From SMYC01 sp965197495 (GTDB lineage: Bacteria; Acidobacteriota; Vicinamibacteria; Marinacidobacterales; SMYC01), in the NCBI GenBank assembly GCA_965197495.1, contig OZ240210.1:248001-312000 (forward strand): a stretch of DNA of 64,000 nucleotides. Reading direction: 5' to 3'. Position 1 is the first letter of the stretch. Each line of letters opens with the position of its first letter. The translations under genes were made by a program, and so were the position numbers. The notes under the pieces were generated by a model. That model saw nothing but the letters and a program-made list of their open reading frames with translations. It searched no databases and was not told the origin of the DNA. Below are positions 1-9,599 of the stretch, piece by piece.

Positions 1-266
1 TGACCACTCCACACCGCCGACATACCACTCGTCGGATCGAGTAGCGAAGATAGGTCCGGACACCGAACAGGTCCAAGTGCCGCCAGTAGCGATTGTAGCG
101 ATCTTTGTTCTTGCGGACCTTTCGTCCGCAAATCCCGCACAGAGGCTTCCTCCTCCGTGGTACTACATCCACCACCACTCTGGCTTTGTCCGCCTGGAAG
201 TGGAAACCTCGGACCCACAGGCCTTGCAATCCGATGAGCTTGTTGACTAACGTAGTAACGCGCATC
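1..266 (-). pseudogene. ISL3-family transposase, N-terminal part, cut by window edge
   Basis: This is the first 88 or so codons of an ISL3-type transposase reading leftward off the window. It nearly matches the N-terminus of the copy that starts at 12995, including the start codon context and the paired cysteines of the N-terminal zinc-binding domain (CGxCG and CRRCG type motifs). The frame is open to base 1, so it could be intact outside the window. The upstream flank (267-519) matches 12996-13250 and holds no gene. The IS200 copy begins directly after it. Confidence 0.75.
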
Positions 267-519
267 GCGGGAACGCTCTTTTCTCTTTCGGAAAAAAAGA
301 TTCTAGCGTTCTCGCCGATGCGCATCTACACATGGCTTACCCTCTCAACCCACGGGCCTCACCAAATGCCACTGCCCCTCAGCGGGAGACGAGGCTGTGG
401 GAAACGCCCCCACGGTTCTGGTCGTTCAGACCTTGCTCACGACTGAGCTCTCTTCGAAGCCTGGAAGGGCGTTTTCCATAGCCTCCACTAATCGAGCCCC
501 CCTTCCTTATTCCATATGA

Positions 520-934
520 ATGTCCCACTCGGGGACGGTTGAAATCCCTCGCCTTTAGGCGAAGCCTTTAGGAGGCTTGGGGTACGATCCCCAGGTGAAA
601 GGATATCGTAAATCATCGCACACGACGTACCAGTTAAACTATCACTTCGTATTTATCACGAAGTACCGCAAGCCGGCCTTGAGAGGGGATGTAGCGGTTC
701 GTCTCCGGGATCTCATCCGGGAGATCTGTGCTCGGAACCAGATAGAAATACTGAAGGGTCATGTGCGGCCTGAGCACGTGCACCTGTTGCTGAGCGTGCC
801 GCCGAATTTGTCGCCGAGTCGAGTGATGCAGTTGATCAAGGGTAAGACGTCGAATCGTCTGATGCGCGACTTACGGACGATGCGGAAGGAGTTCTGGGGT
901 CGGCACTTACGGGCACGGGGTTACTTCGTGGTGA
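520..934 (+). mobile_element. IS200/IS605 element, 3'-truncated copy
   Basis: This is the left part of the same 590-bp IS200-type element found whole at 18645-19234 and 40547-41136. It starts with the conserved end ATGTCCCAC and carries the two left-end hairpins built on CGCCTTTAGGCG and GCCTTTAGGAGGC. Identity with the full copies stops abruptly after the codons for the FVVT stretch near 934, so the right end and its hairpin are missing. Confidence 0.85.
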
Positions 935-981
935 CCGACGCAAGAGACGTTTCTCGCCGATTTGGCGGGCGCGAACCGTGA
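577..981 (+). pseudogene. tnpA: IS200/IS605 TnpA transposase, C-terminally truncated
   Basis: Residues 1-119 match the 150-aa HUH (Y1) transposases at 18702 and 40604 and keep the EHVHLLLS histidine motif. The region carrying the catalytic tyrosine (NVTDEVIAKYIE in the full copies) is replaced by about 15 unrelated residues read from the neighbouring gene in another frame. The protein should therefore be inactive. The TTG start chosen has GGAGG only one base away; the GTG at 595 is an alternative. Confidence 0.85.
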
Positions 982-1096
982 TGCCGTCAAGCAAGCCGTC
1001 ACCGCGAGCGGACAGCGCCCTGGGGAATCCGAGGAAGACAGCAAAGCTCCCTCGATGCGGCGGCTCTTCGACAAGCTGTCCGACGGGGAAGGCTAA
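935..1096 (+). pseudogene. C-terminal remnant of an unidentified gene
   Basis: From the point where IS200 identity ends, another frame stays open for 53 codons to a TAA at 1094-1096. It reads as an Ala/Asp/Lys-rich tail containing DLAGANRDAVKQAV and MRRLFDKLSDGEG. The composition and clean stop look like the 3' end of a real gene whose beginning was lost at the IS junction. I do not recognise the family. Confidence 0.4.
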
Positions 1097-1128
1097 TCGC
1101 TTCCAGTGCTCCTAGCCACAACAACACC

Positions 1129-2553
<1,425 letters not shown>

Positions 2554-2572
2554 TCCCCTTAGATATTAGCCT

Positions 2573-3967
2573 CTAAATATTAGGATGTCGCAAGCGCCAA
2601 TCCGTCGCTTGCTCATAGGCATAGGCGGTGCGCAGCACGCGAGCCTCTTCGAATGCCCTCCCAGCGATTTGGATGCCCACCGGCGCATCGTCTTTCGCGA
2701 AGCCGCCAGGTAGCGACACCGCCGGGAGCCCGAGCAGATCGTAAGGCATCGTGAACCGTAGCACGTCCATGGTGTCGAGGCGCCGTCCCGCGATCGAGGG
2801 GAGCCCGTGATGCGAGCGCTGCGCGATCGGATAGGTCGGCGAGACGAGAAGATCGACGCCCTTCATCGCCTGGGCCGCGCGTACTTGAAACGTACGCCGC
2901 TCGCGCTGCGCTTTCAGATAGTCGACAGCCGGAATCAAGAGCGCGCCGCGTGCGCCGCCTCCGTACTCTTCGGGTCGCTCGCGCATCCACGGCTCGTGTC
3001 CCGCGCCCCACTCGCACAAAAAAATGAGATACATCGCCTCCGTCATCTCTTCGGGTGTCGGGAGGCTGAGCTCGACGATCTCGCAGCCGATCTCTTCGAG
3101 CTTTCTGAGTGCGCGCTCCAAAACGCGCGTGACCGCGGGCTCAGCGACGCGTACAAGCATGCGATCGATGCCGAGCTTCGTGCCGCGTACCGTCCCGTCG
3201 AGCTCCGCCTCGTAGTCGGGCACGTCACGCCGGCTCGTCGTCGTGTCGCCGTCGCGGTGCCCGGCGAGTACGCGCAGCACGATGGCGGCGTCTTTCACGG
3301 TGCGCGTGATCGGACCGGCGTGATCGATTGAATAAGCCCGAGGAAACATCCCCTCGGTGCTGATGCGGCCGTGGGTCGGTTTGAGCCCGACGACGTTACA
3401 CACCGAGGCGGGGTTTCGAACGGAGCCGCCGTTATCCGAACCGACAGAGAGCGCCGCGAGGCCCGTAGCGACTTGCGTCGCTGAGCCGCCGCTCGATCCG
3501 CTCGGCGAGTAGTTGCGGTTCCACGGATTCCGCATGTTGCCGAAGTCGGGGTTCTCGCCCGACTCGCCGCCTGCGAACTTGTTCAAGTTGGCTTTTCCCA
3601 TGAGGATCGTGCCGGCCTCGTCGAGGCGTCGGGTGACTTCGGCGTCCGTTGTCGGCTCGTGGTTCCTCAAAAAGCGCGCGCCCGCCGTTGTGGCGATCCC
3701 TGCCGTGTCGAACACGTCCTTCAAGCTTATCGGGATGCCATGGAGTGGGCCTTTGCTTTCGCCGCGCCGGCGTTCTTCATCAGAGCGGCGTGACGCTTCG
3801 AGCGCACGCTCGGGAAGAAACGTGATGTAGCTGTTGAGCTCGGGCTCGAGCGCCTCGGTCCGTTCAATCGTGGCTCGGACGAGCTCCTCGGAAGTGATCT
3901 CTCCCTTGTCGAGGAGTGCGGACAGCTCGTGGAGAGGAGCGACGAGAAGCTCGGGGGTGACGCTCAC
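2573..3967 (-). CDS. Amidase signature family hydrolase
   Basis: The protein hydrolyses amide bonds with a Ser-cisSer-Lys triad. The signature block SGSSGGSATQVATG and then DNGGSVRNPA is clear. The catalytic Lys is expected in the GIPISLKD segment. A longer frame exists upstream, but its Arg/Ala-rich extension is low complexity, whereas GTG at 3967 has a good GGAGG eight bases before it. It also overlaps the stop of the upstream Tat protein as GTGA, which is typical of translational coupling, so I use that start (464 aa). It could be an aryl or peptide amidase. It is unlikely to be GatA because no gatB/gatC is near. Confidence 0.88.
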   Translation of the reverse strand: MSVTPELLVAPLHELSALLDKGEITSEELVRATIERTEALEPELNSYITFLPERALEASRRSDEERRRGESKGPLHGIPISLKDVFDTAGIATTAGARFLRNHEPTTDAEVTRRLDEAGTILMGKANLNKFAGGESGENPDFGNMRNPWNRNYSPSGSSGGSATQVATGLAALSVGSDNGGSVRNPASVCNVVGLKPTHGRISTEGMFPRAYSIDHAGPITRTVKDAAIVLRVLAGHRDGDTTTSRRDVPDYEAELDGTVRGTKLGIDRMLVRVAEPAVTRVLERALRKLEEIGCEIVELSLPTPEEMTEAMYLIFLCEWGAGHEPWMRERPEEYGGGARGALLIPAVDYLKAQRERRTFQVRAAQAMKGVDLLVSPTYPIAQRSHHGLPSIAGRRLDTMDVLRFTMPYDLLGLPAVSLPGGFAKDDAPVGIQIAGRAFEEARVLRTAYAYEQATDWRLRHPNI

Positions 3968-4227
3968 GGGTCGACCTCCGGGTCCATCTGGATGGCCGGC
4001 TCGATGCGTGGGTCCGGTAGCGTTCGCGGGCGTACCGACAGGAGGAAAGCCAGGACCGTAGCACTTTCGCCCGGACGCGGCTCGAGCCCATGCGCGCGCA
4101 TGAGCTCTTCCACTGCAGCGGGCGACAACGCCTGTGCTTCGCTCGGAAGCGCGGCGCCCACGCCGGCGACGCCGACGAGCGAGCGCAAGACGTCGCGTCT
4201 TTTCAAGAGCGAGCCCCGTCTTCGCAC
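3964..4227 (-). CDS. Small Tat-exported protein preceding amidase
   Basis: This 87-aa protein begins with a twin-arginine signal: KRRDVLRSLVGVAGVGAAL followed by an Ala-rich cleavage region (PSEAQA). The mature part is only about 55 residues, with a helix resembling AVEELMRAHGLEPRPGE and a Pro-rich tail. Its stop overlaps the amidase GTG by four bases, so the two are co-translated. Small Tat proteins upstream of amidases or oxidoreductases are often accessory or chaperone-like subunits, but the function here is unknown. Confidence 0.6.
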   Translation of the reverse strand: MRRRGSLLKRRDVLRSLVGVAGVGAALPSEAQALSPAAVEELMRAHGLEPRPGESATVLAFLLSVRPRTLPDPRIEPAIQMDPEVDP

Positions 4228-4349
4228 GAGCTGGGCAAGCGGACAAAGATGCCACTCGACGCACCGGCGATGACGACCAAGGGTTTGTCCGGCAACACCC
4301 GAGCTTCCGCCATGAGCTAGATTTCTACCACAAACCGCGCGTTAGAACG

Positions 4350-4520
4350 ATGTCGAAAGTACTGAAATGTGATGCGTTGGTGCCCGGCTGCGAGTTCGAG
4401 GCGCGTGGCTCCGAAGAAGAGATCCTGGCCGCCGCCGGCAAACACGCCCAAGACGACCATGGGATGGAAGTGACGAGCGATCTCGTCGAGAAGGTGAAGT
4501 CCGCCATCTCTGACGAGTAG
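4350..4520 (+). CDS. DUF1059 small protein
   Basis: This 56-aa soluble protein has the DUF1059 pattern: an initial Lys/Cys segment (MSKVLKCDALVPGC), an acidic helix EEEILAAAGKHAQDDHG, and a VTSDLVEKVKSAI helix. The conserved cysteines and the HAxxDHG motif are present. ATG at 4350 is preferred over a longer overlapping frame because homologues start exactly here. The biochemical role of the family is not established. It is convergent with guaB. Confidence 0.8.
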   Translation: MSKVLKCDALVPGCEFEARGSEEEILAAAGKHAQDDHGMEVTSDLVEKVKSAISDE

Positions 4521-4582
4521 GTGGTTTTCGATCGGGTTGCCCCGAGCTCCAAGCGTTACTGAAGGTAACGATTCAGGAAGCA

Positions 4583-4617
4583 GAGGCTCCCTCCCACTAA
4601 CGGACGGCGGGAGCCTC
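4583..4617. terminator. Hairpin between convergent DUF1059 and guaB
   Basis: A perfect 9-bp stem, GAGGCTCCC (4583-4591) and GGGAGCCTC (4609-4617), with a 17-nt loop lies in the convergent interval and runs into the last guaB codons. There is no clear T-run, so it is a possible bidirectional transcription barrier rather than a textbook intrinsic terminator. Confidence 0.4.
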
Positions 4618-6072
4618 AGCGCTCGAAGCTCTCGTGACGGAAGCGGCGGAAAGCGGGATCAGATACTTCATCGGATCCTTCAAAATCTTCTTGCGCGCGG
4701 CTTCGAGTGACGTTTCGCCCGCGTAGCTCACCGCCGACTGCATGTGTCCACGCACCCGGTGAAGGACCTCCACGACGCTGCCTTTGTAGGGAACTTGAAT
4801 CTGCATGCCTTCGGCAGGGACTTCGAGCTCGACCTCGCGGCTGCCTTCGTCCTCGTCATAACTCGATTGCAGGACTGCTTGCGGCGACGTCATGCCTCGG
4901 TAGATTTTACGCTTTTGGTGCGTGGCCGGATCTTCGATGAGGTGGCCTGGGGACTCGTCCGTCCCTGAGAGCGCGCTTCCGAGCATGACGGTCGAGGCGC
5001 CGCAGATGAGTGCCAGGAAGATATCCTTGTCGTCTTTGATGCCTCCGTCGGCGACGATCGGCACGTCACCGCCGACGGCGCACCATGCTTCACGAATCGC
5101 TTGAAGCTGTGGGACGCCCGCGGCGGTCTCAAGGCGTGTGCGGCATCCGCGTCCCGGCCCAACGCCGACCTTGATAGCGTCGACACCGAGGTCTGCGAGA
5201 AAACGCGCGCCTTCATAGGTCGCCACATTGCCGCATATGAGCGCGACACCTTCGCAGCGCGAGCGCACGGCTTCGATCCCCTTCTTCATGACCTCGGAAT
5301 GGGCGTGCGCGATGTCGATGACGATGACATCGGCATGCGCTTCCATGAGGGCCGCGGCGCGTTCCAGATAGTCGCCTCGAACGCCGATCGCCGCGCCTAC
5401 GAGCAACCGTCCTTTGGTGTCTTTGCTCGAGAACGGGCGGTGCCGGAACAAGAGCAAGTCGCGGAGCGTGATGAGGCCTCGGATCTGTCGCGCGTCATCC
5501 ACGAGGGGGAGGCGCTCGATGCGATTTTCGAACATCAGCCGCTCGGCTTCGTCTTCGCCGACGCCGGGTGGAGAAACGTGGAGGCGATCGAAGGGTGTCA
5601 TGAACGCGTCCACGAGCTGGGTGTCGAGCTCGCTACGTCGAGGGATGTCACGGTTGGTCAGAAGACCGGCAAGCGTGCCGCTCCCCGCGCTTTCCTCGAC
5701 GAGAAGCGTGGTGATCTGATGCCGCCGGGCGATCGCTTTCGCGTTGCCGATCGTCGTACCGCGCGGCACGCGATGCGGGCTCTCGATGACGGCACTGTGG
5801 CTACGCTTCACGAAGCGCACCATTTCCGCCTGTCGCTCGATGGGAAGCGCGCGGTGCACGATACCGATGCCGCCGTCGAGCGCGACGGCTTTCGCCATCT
5901 CCGCTTCCGTGACGCTGTCCATGTTGGAAGAAACGACCGGAAGCTCGAGGCGGAGAGAGTCGGTCAGCTTACAGGAGAGCGAGATACTTTTCCGCGTGTC
6001 GACGATCCCCTTTTGGGGGCGGAAGAGAAAGTCGCCATAGGTCTTTCCGTTGAAACGGTCGTCGAGGTTCAT
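4597..6072 (-). CDS. guaB: IMP dehydrogenase
   Basis: The 491-aa enzyme oxidises IMP to XMP, the committed step of GMP synthesis, in the cytoplasm. An N-terminal barrel segment (PVVSSNMDSVTE) is followed by two CBS motifs at about residues 95-215. Then come the IMP-binding IDIAHAHS, the ICGNVAT strand and the catalytic loop GVGPGRGCRTRLE with Cys310. The flap motif YRGMTSPQA follows. The loop reads GRGCRTR where classical enzymes have GSICTTR, so Cys and the following TR are kept but the two residues before Cys differ. GMP reductase is an alternative, but CBS domains and the length favour IMPDH. Confidence 0.92.
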   Translation of the reverse strand: MNLDDRFNGKTYGDFLFRPQKGIVDTRKSISLSCKLTDSLRLELPVVSSNMDSVTEAEMAKAVALDGGIGIVHRALPIERQAEMVRFVKRSHSAVIESPHRVPRGTTIGNAKAIARRHQITTLLVEESAGSGTLAGLLTNRDIPRRSELDTQLVDAFMTPFDRLHVSPPGVGEDEAERLMFENRIERLPLVDDARQIRGLITLRDLLLFRHRPFSSKDTKGRLLVGAAIGVRGDYLERAAALMEAHADVIVIDIAHAHSEVMKKGIEAVRSRCEGVALICGNVATYEGARFLADLGVDAIKVGVGPGRGCRTRLETAAGVPQLQAIREAWCAVGGDVPIVADGGIKDDKDIFLALICGASTVMLGSALSGTDESPGHLIEDPATHQKRKIYRGMTSPQAVLQSSYDEDEGSREVELEVPAEGMQIQVPYKGSVVEVLHRVRGHMQSAVSYAGETSLEAARKKILKDPMKYLIPLSAASVTRASSAEAPAVR

Positions 6073-6133
6073 CTTCCCCTAGAATCGCAGCCCCGGCGCC
6101 GTGGATCAAATCGCGGCGGGGAATGCTCGGGCA

Positions 6134-6574
6134 CTAGCTTTCGGGTTTCAGCCGGCCGGCATCGAGGAGAAGGGCGACGACGTTAACAGCGAGCGGAATC
6201 GTCCCCGCTGCGAGGCCGAGATTTGTCCCCAGTACCGAGACCCGCATAAGAATGATGCCTGTCGTCGCGAGCGTCCCGATCAGAAGGGCCCACCACGCCC
6301 ATACGTCACCCCTGCGGTAGGGGACGAGCACGATCGTGAGGAACAAGAGAGCATAACCGGTTCCGAACGCCGCGGCGGTGGCGCGCCGGGCTCGGAGGGC
6401 GATTTCGAGGTCGTTCCGACCGTCGGCGAGCTCGCTCAGGCTCATAGCGCCGATTTGATCTTGCTTCGCGTCCGCGAAGTAGGCCACGTACACGGAGCCC
6501 AAGGATCCGAGAAGCGTAAGGCTTGAGACGATCGTCAACAAAACCCAGCTCACGATTCTCAGTTTCGCGCTCAT
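6134..6574 (-). CDS. Four-helix integral membrane protein
   Basis: The start is ATG 6574, since GGAGA lies six bases upstream; a longer frame to 6736 lacks such a site. The 146-aa protein has a first membrane segment at about residues 6-30, a soluble loop rich in Asp/Arg, then three hydrophobic stretches including TGYALLFLTIVLV, WAWWALLIGTLATTGIIL and LAAGTIPLAVNVVALLL. No family is recognised. It lies 61 bp beyond the guaB start on the same strand. Confidence 0.55.
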   Translation of the reverse strand: MSAKLRIVSWVLLTIVSSLTLLGSLGSVYVAYFADAKQDQIGAMSLSELADGRNDLEIALRARRATAAAFGTGYALLFLTIVLVPYRRGDVWAWWALLIGTLATTGIILMRVSVLGTNLGLAAGTIPLAVNVVALLLDAGRLKPES

Positions 6575-6772
6575 AGCGTGTCTCCAAAATTTAGCGGCGC
6601 CCAGCCGTCCGCAGATTAAACTGTGTCGACGCACGAGGGCAAGTGCTTCCAACCGACGTAAGATATTACGTCCTCCGTAAGGCCGGCATTCGCGGAACAC
6701 TCGAAACCTTGGAATCACGCGAACCGCGTGCGGCACGTGGCTTGCAGAGGTATTCCGTCAGCGGAGGACATC

Positions 6773-6898
6773 ATGAAAGGGACAGCGATGAAAGACGTCG
6801 AGAACTGCCAGTACTTGACGAGGCGTGATTTTACTTTGAAATCGGCGCTCTTGATCTTGAGTAGCGTTCCCATGCCGCGCCGAATTGACAAGGCGTAG
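6773..6898 (+). CDS. Short Tat-signal ORF (41 aa), possibly truncated gene
   Basis: An ATG with an excellent GGAGG five bases upstream opens a 41-codon frame whose residues 15-33, LTRRDFTLKSALLILSSVP, form a twin-arginine export signal. Almost nothing follows the signal before the TAG, so it is either the stump of a decayed exported protein or a very small one. It precedes the CBU_0592-like gene by 22 bp. Confidence 0.45.
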   Translation: MKGTAMKDVENCQYLTRRDFTLKSALLILSSVPMPRRIDKA

Positions 6899-6920
6899 CC
6901 GGGCGCTTACGGTCGGTCTC

Positions 6921-7166
6921 ATGAGTATTACGACCGCCGAGCTCCTCGGATCCGTTGGCGTTTTCCTGCTTCTCGTCGCTTTCTTTCTCAATCTCTTCGG
7001 GTTCCTTCCGCATCGAGCGCGTTCCTATCAGAGCATGAATGCCGTCGGCGCCGGTCTGTCTGGCTACTCCTCCTATCTCATCGAGTTCCCACCTTTCATC
7101 GTGCTCGAAGGGACTTGGTGTATCGTTGCCGTGGTGGCGCTTTTCATAGGCCGCTCGAAGTCATGA
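6921..7166 (+). CDS. CBU_0592-like small membrane protein
   Basis: The 81-aa protein has two or three transmembrane helices (LLGSVGVFLLLVAFFLNLFG, the SYQSMNAVGAGLSGYSSYL segment and IVLEGTWCIVAVVALFIG). The pattern N-(x)-YxxxNxxGAxL with the following E-x-x-W matches CBU_0592-type proteins. Function is unknown. Its TGA overlaps the ATG of the next gene (ATGA), so it is co-translated with the epimerase. Confidence 0.7.
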   Translation: MSITTAELLGSVGVFLLLVAFFLNLFGFLPHRARSYQSMNAVGAGLSGYSSYLIEFPPFIVLEGTWCIVAVVALFIGRSKS

Positions 7167-7882
7167 TTGACGACTGGCGGAAAACGATCCCCACCGTGAC
7201 GCGCGACCAAATGGTCGAAGTAGACCGTTCGATGATTGAAGATTTCGGCATCGAGCTTCTCCAGATGATGGAAAATGCCGGCCGACATCTCGCACAGCTC
7301 ACGCGGGACCGCTTCCTCGTAGGCAAAGAAGTCTCCGTGCTCGCCGGCACCGGCGGCAATGGCGGAGGTGCTCTTGTTGCCGCGAGACGGCTTCACGACT
7401 GGGGCGCTAATGTCGAGGTTGGGCTCATGCGTCCGGTCGATGCTTATGACGGTGTTCCTGCGCATCAACTGCACATCGCGCAGAAGGTTGACATCCGCAT
7501 CGTCGTCGCCGAGGACGAGCCGCTGCGGGACGGGCCCGAGGTCATCCTCGACGGCATGGTCGGCTACAGTCTACGCGGCCGGCCCAAAGGTGCTATCGCT
7601 GACGCCGTCCGCTGGGCAAAGGCGCAGCCCGCGCCCGTTTTAGCCTTGGATATCCCGACCGGGCTCGACGCGACCACAGGAGAGACGACCCAGCTGACGG
7701 TCAAAGCGACCGCCACGATGACGCTCGCGCTTCCCAAAGCGGGACTCGCGGTCCTGGGCGCGGAGGAGTTCACCGGGCAGCTGTACCTCGCGGATATCGG
7801 TGTCCCCGACGCCGTCTATCGCCGGCTCGGCGTCGAGGTCGGTCCTATTTTTTCCGGATCCGATTTGTTGCGACTCAGCTAG
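7163..7882 (+). CDS. nnrE: NAD(P)H-hydrate epimerase (YjeF N-terminal domain)
   Basis: The 239-aa protein is a stand-alone YjeF_N domain that epimerises damaged (hydrated) NAD(P)H so that a dehydratase can repair it. Visible motifs are the substrate helix GIELLQMMENAGRHLA, the nucleotide loop LAGTGGNGGGALVAARRL and LDIPTGLDATTGE. The usual NGGDG is NGGGA here, so the conserved Asp of that loop is absent and activity may be altered. The dehydratase (YjeF_C) is not fused, unlike in E. coli, and not in the window. The start at 7163 overlaps the upstream stop. Confidence 0.82.
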   Translation: MIDDWRKTIPTVTRDQMVEVDRSMIEDFGIELLQMMENAGRHLAQLTRDRFLVGKEVSVLAGTGGNGGGALVAARRLHDWGANVEVGLMRPVDAYDGVPAHQLHIAQKVDIRIVVAEDEPLRDGPEVILDGMVGYSLRGRPKGAIADAVRWAKAQPAPVLALDIPTGLDATTGETTQLTVKATATMTLALPKAGLAVLGAEEFTGQLYLADIGVPDAVYRRLGVEVGPIFSGSDLLRLS

Positions 7883-7945
7883 TTCCGTGCCTTGAAGTGC
7901 CGGCCTCGAGCGGTTAGGCTCTCCCCCCGAGCAATAGGAGGGATG

Positions 7946-8923
7946 ATGAAAAACGTTCGGGGCCTATGTGCGGCCGCCGCCTTTTTGGCCGCGCTCGGTT
8001 GCAATACGGAGGAGGAGGTGGACGAGCCGATGGAACAACAAGTATCGATGGACTCTGAGGCGGCGCTAGAAGCGACCTCTTTGCTCGGCAAACCGCCTTA
8101 CCGGATGGAGCTTTCCGCGGACGCGGCGGCAATGCTCGAGGCGAACCTGGCTGAGGCTCAGGCCGACTATGACGCGAATCCCGAGGACGCGGAAGCGATC
8201 ATTTGGCTGGGACGTCACCTCGCCTATCTCTGGCGCTACCGCGACGCGGTGGACACGTTCTCGAAAGGTATCGAGCTACATTCGGAGAGCTTCAAGCTCT
8301 ACCGACATAGGGGCCATCGTCAAATCACCTTGCGTGAGTTCGACCTAGCTATTGCCGATCTCGAGAGAGCGACCGAGCTCATCGAGGGCGTTCCCGACGA
8401 AGTCGAGCCCGACGGCGCGCCCAACGAAGCCGGAGTTCCGAGGAGCACGTCGCATTCGAACATTTGCTACCACCTCGGTCTCGCGTACTACCTGAAAGGC
8501 GATTTCGAGAACGCGGCCCGCGTTTATGAAGTGTGCATGGAGTTCTCCCGTATCAACGACGACATGCTCGTTGCGACGGCGGACTGGCAATACATGACTT
8601 ATCGTCGGATGGGACGTGACGACGACGCGGCACAGGTGCTCGACGACATCTGCGAGGAGATGGACATTCTGGAGAACGGCTCGTACCACAAGCGGCTTCT
8701 CATGTACAAAGGTCTCGTCGAGCCGGAAGAGCTCCTGAATTCGGACGCCTCCGAGCTCGATCTCGCGACACAAGGCTACGGCGTTGCGAACTGGTACTTC
8801 GTGAACGGCGAGGTCGACAAAGCCAGGGAGATTCTAAACAAAGTGCTGGAAGGGAAGTATTGGTCCGCTTTCGGCTATATCGCGGCAGAGGCGGACGTGA
8901 ACCGGATGGAGGAAGGAAGCTGA
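7946..8923 (+). CDS. TPR-repeat lipoprotein
   Basis: An N-terminal signal ends in the lipobox AALGC at about residue 19, so the mature protein should be lipidated. Several TPR-like helix pairs follow from about residue 70 (AIIWLGRHLAYLWRYRDAVD, AIADLERATELI, YHLGLAYYLKGDFENAARVY, NWYFVNGEVDKAREILNKVL). AGGAGG at 7936-7941 gives spacing 4 to the second of two tandem ATGs (7946); ATG 7943 is too close. It is probably a periplasm-facing scaffold. The specific partner is unknown. Confidence 0.7.
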   Translation: MKNVRGLCAAAAFLAALGCNTEEEVDEPMEQQVSMDSEAALEATSLLGKPPYRMELSADAAAMLEANLAEAQADYDANPEDAEAIIWLGRHLAYLWRYRDAVDTFSKGIELHSESFKLYRHRGHRQITLREFDLAIADLERATELIEGVPDEVEPDGAPNEAGVPRSTSHSNICYHLGLAYYLKGDFENAARVYEVCMEFSRINDDMLVATADWQYMTYRRMGRDDDAAQVLDDICEEMDILENGSYHKRLLMYKGLVEPEELLNSDASELDLATQGYGVANWYFVNGEVDKAREILNKVLEGKYWSAFGYIAAEADVNRMEEGS

Positions 8924-9450
8924 GCGACGTCGAGCGGCGGGCCTTCGGCGTCATTGGCGTCGTCAGCATCATCGTCGTCGCGTTCCTTTTCTGGCTGCTC
9001 TATTTTCGCGACCCCGGCGCGAACGCGCCGGGGTGGACGAGCGCTCTTCCCGCTCTGAACGCGGGGCTCAATTTCACGAGCGCGGTGTTGCTCGTCGCGG
9101 GCCTCCTCGCGATCCGATCCGGCCGGCGCGAGCTCCACATGAAGCTGATGCTCTCGGCGGTCGGTGTCGCCGGCCTCTTTCTCGCGAGCTACATCGTCTA
9201 CCACCATTTTCATGGGGATACGCGCTTCGGTGGTCAAGGTCTCATCCGCCCGGTGTACTTCTTCATCCTTATTACTCACATTACCGGCTCCATCGTGGCG
9301 CTCCCCCTCGTGCTCACGACGCTTTTTTTTGCGGGTACGAAGCGGTTCGAGCGCCATCGGAAGATCGTCCGCGTCACCTTCCCCGTCTGGCTCTATGTTT
9401 CTGTAACGGGCGTGGCGGTTTTCTTCTTTTTGAAGCTATGGGGCTCGTAA
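8920..9450 (+). CDS. DUF420 membrane protein
   Basis: The protein has five predicted membrane helices (VIGVVSIIVVAFLFWLLYF, ALPALNAGLNFTSAVLLVAG, LMLSAVGVAGLFLASYIVYHH, FFILITHITGSIVALPLVL, VWLYVSVTGVAVFFFLKL). It shows the DUF420 signature histidines: HMKLM, YHHFHGD and HRKI. Members sit near cytochrome oxidase assembly genes, and the His pattern suggests haem or copper handling. The most economical start is CTG 8920, overlapping the upstream TGA as CTGA behind GGAGGAAGG. An in-frame ATG at 8860 lies inside the TPR gene and is less likely. Confidence 0.75.
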   Translation: MSDVERRAFGVIGVVSIIVVAFLFWLLYFRDPGANAPGWTSALPALNAGLNFTSAVLLVAGLLAIRSGRRELHMKLMLSAVGVAGLFLASYIVYHHFHGDTRFGGQGLIRPVYFFILITHITGSIVALPLVLTTLFFAGTKRFERHRKIVRVTFPVWLYVSVTGVAVFFFLKLWGS

Positions 9451-9599
9451 CTGACGGGTTGCCTAGTCCGCGCTATACTCCCTCGAGCCCGATAGAAATC
9501 AGAGGGGGCTCACCGAAACCAACTCTCAAGGAGCCTTACAAAATGGCCTCTCCTGCCATTTCAGTGGATCCTCTCGAGGGTGAGACCGCCACAGTTTAG

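Noticed and set aside
2573..4264. A 563-aa amidase with a long Arg-rich N-terminus
   Set aside because: The extension is antisense and low complexity, and GTG 3967 has a good ribosome-binding site and the coupled overlap.
4555..4575. GTTAC-TGAAG-GTAAC hairpin as a second terminator
   Set aside because: The 5-bp stem with no T-run is too weak to call.
5101..6186. A 361-aa plus-strand ORF opposite guaB
   Set aside because: It is a shadow of a GC-rich gene on the other strand; all residues and motifs are explained by IMP dehydrogenase.
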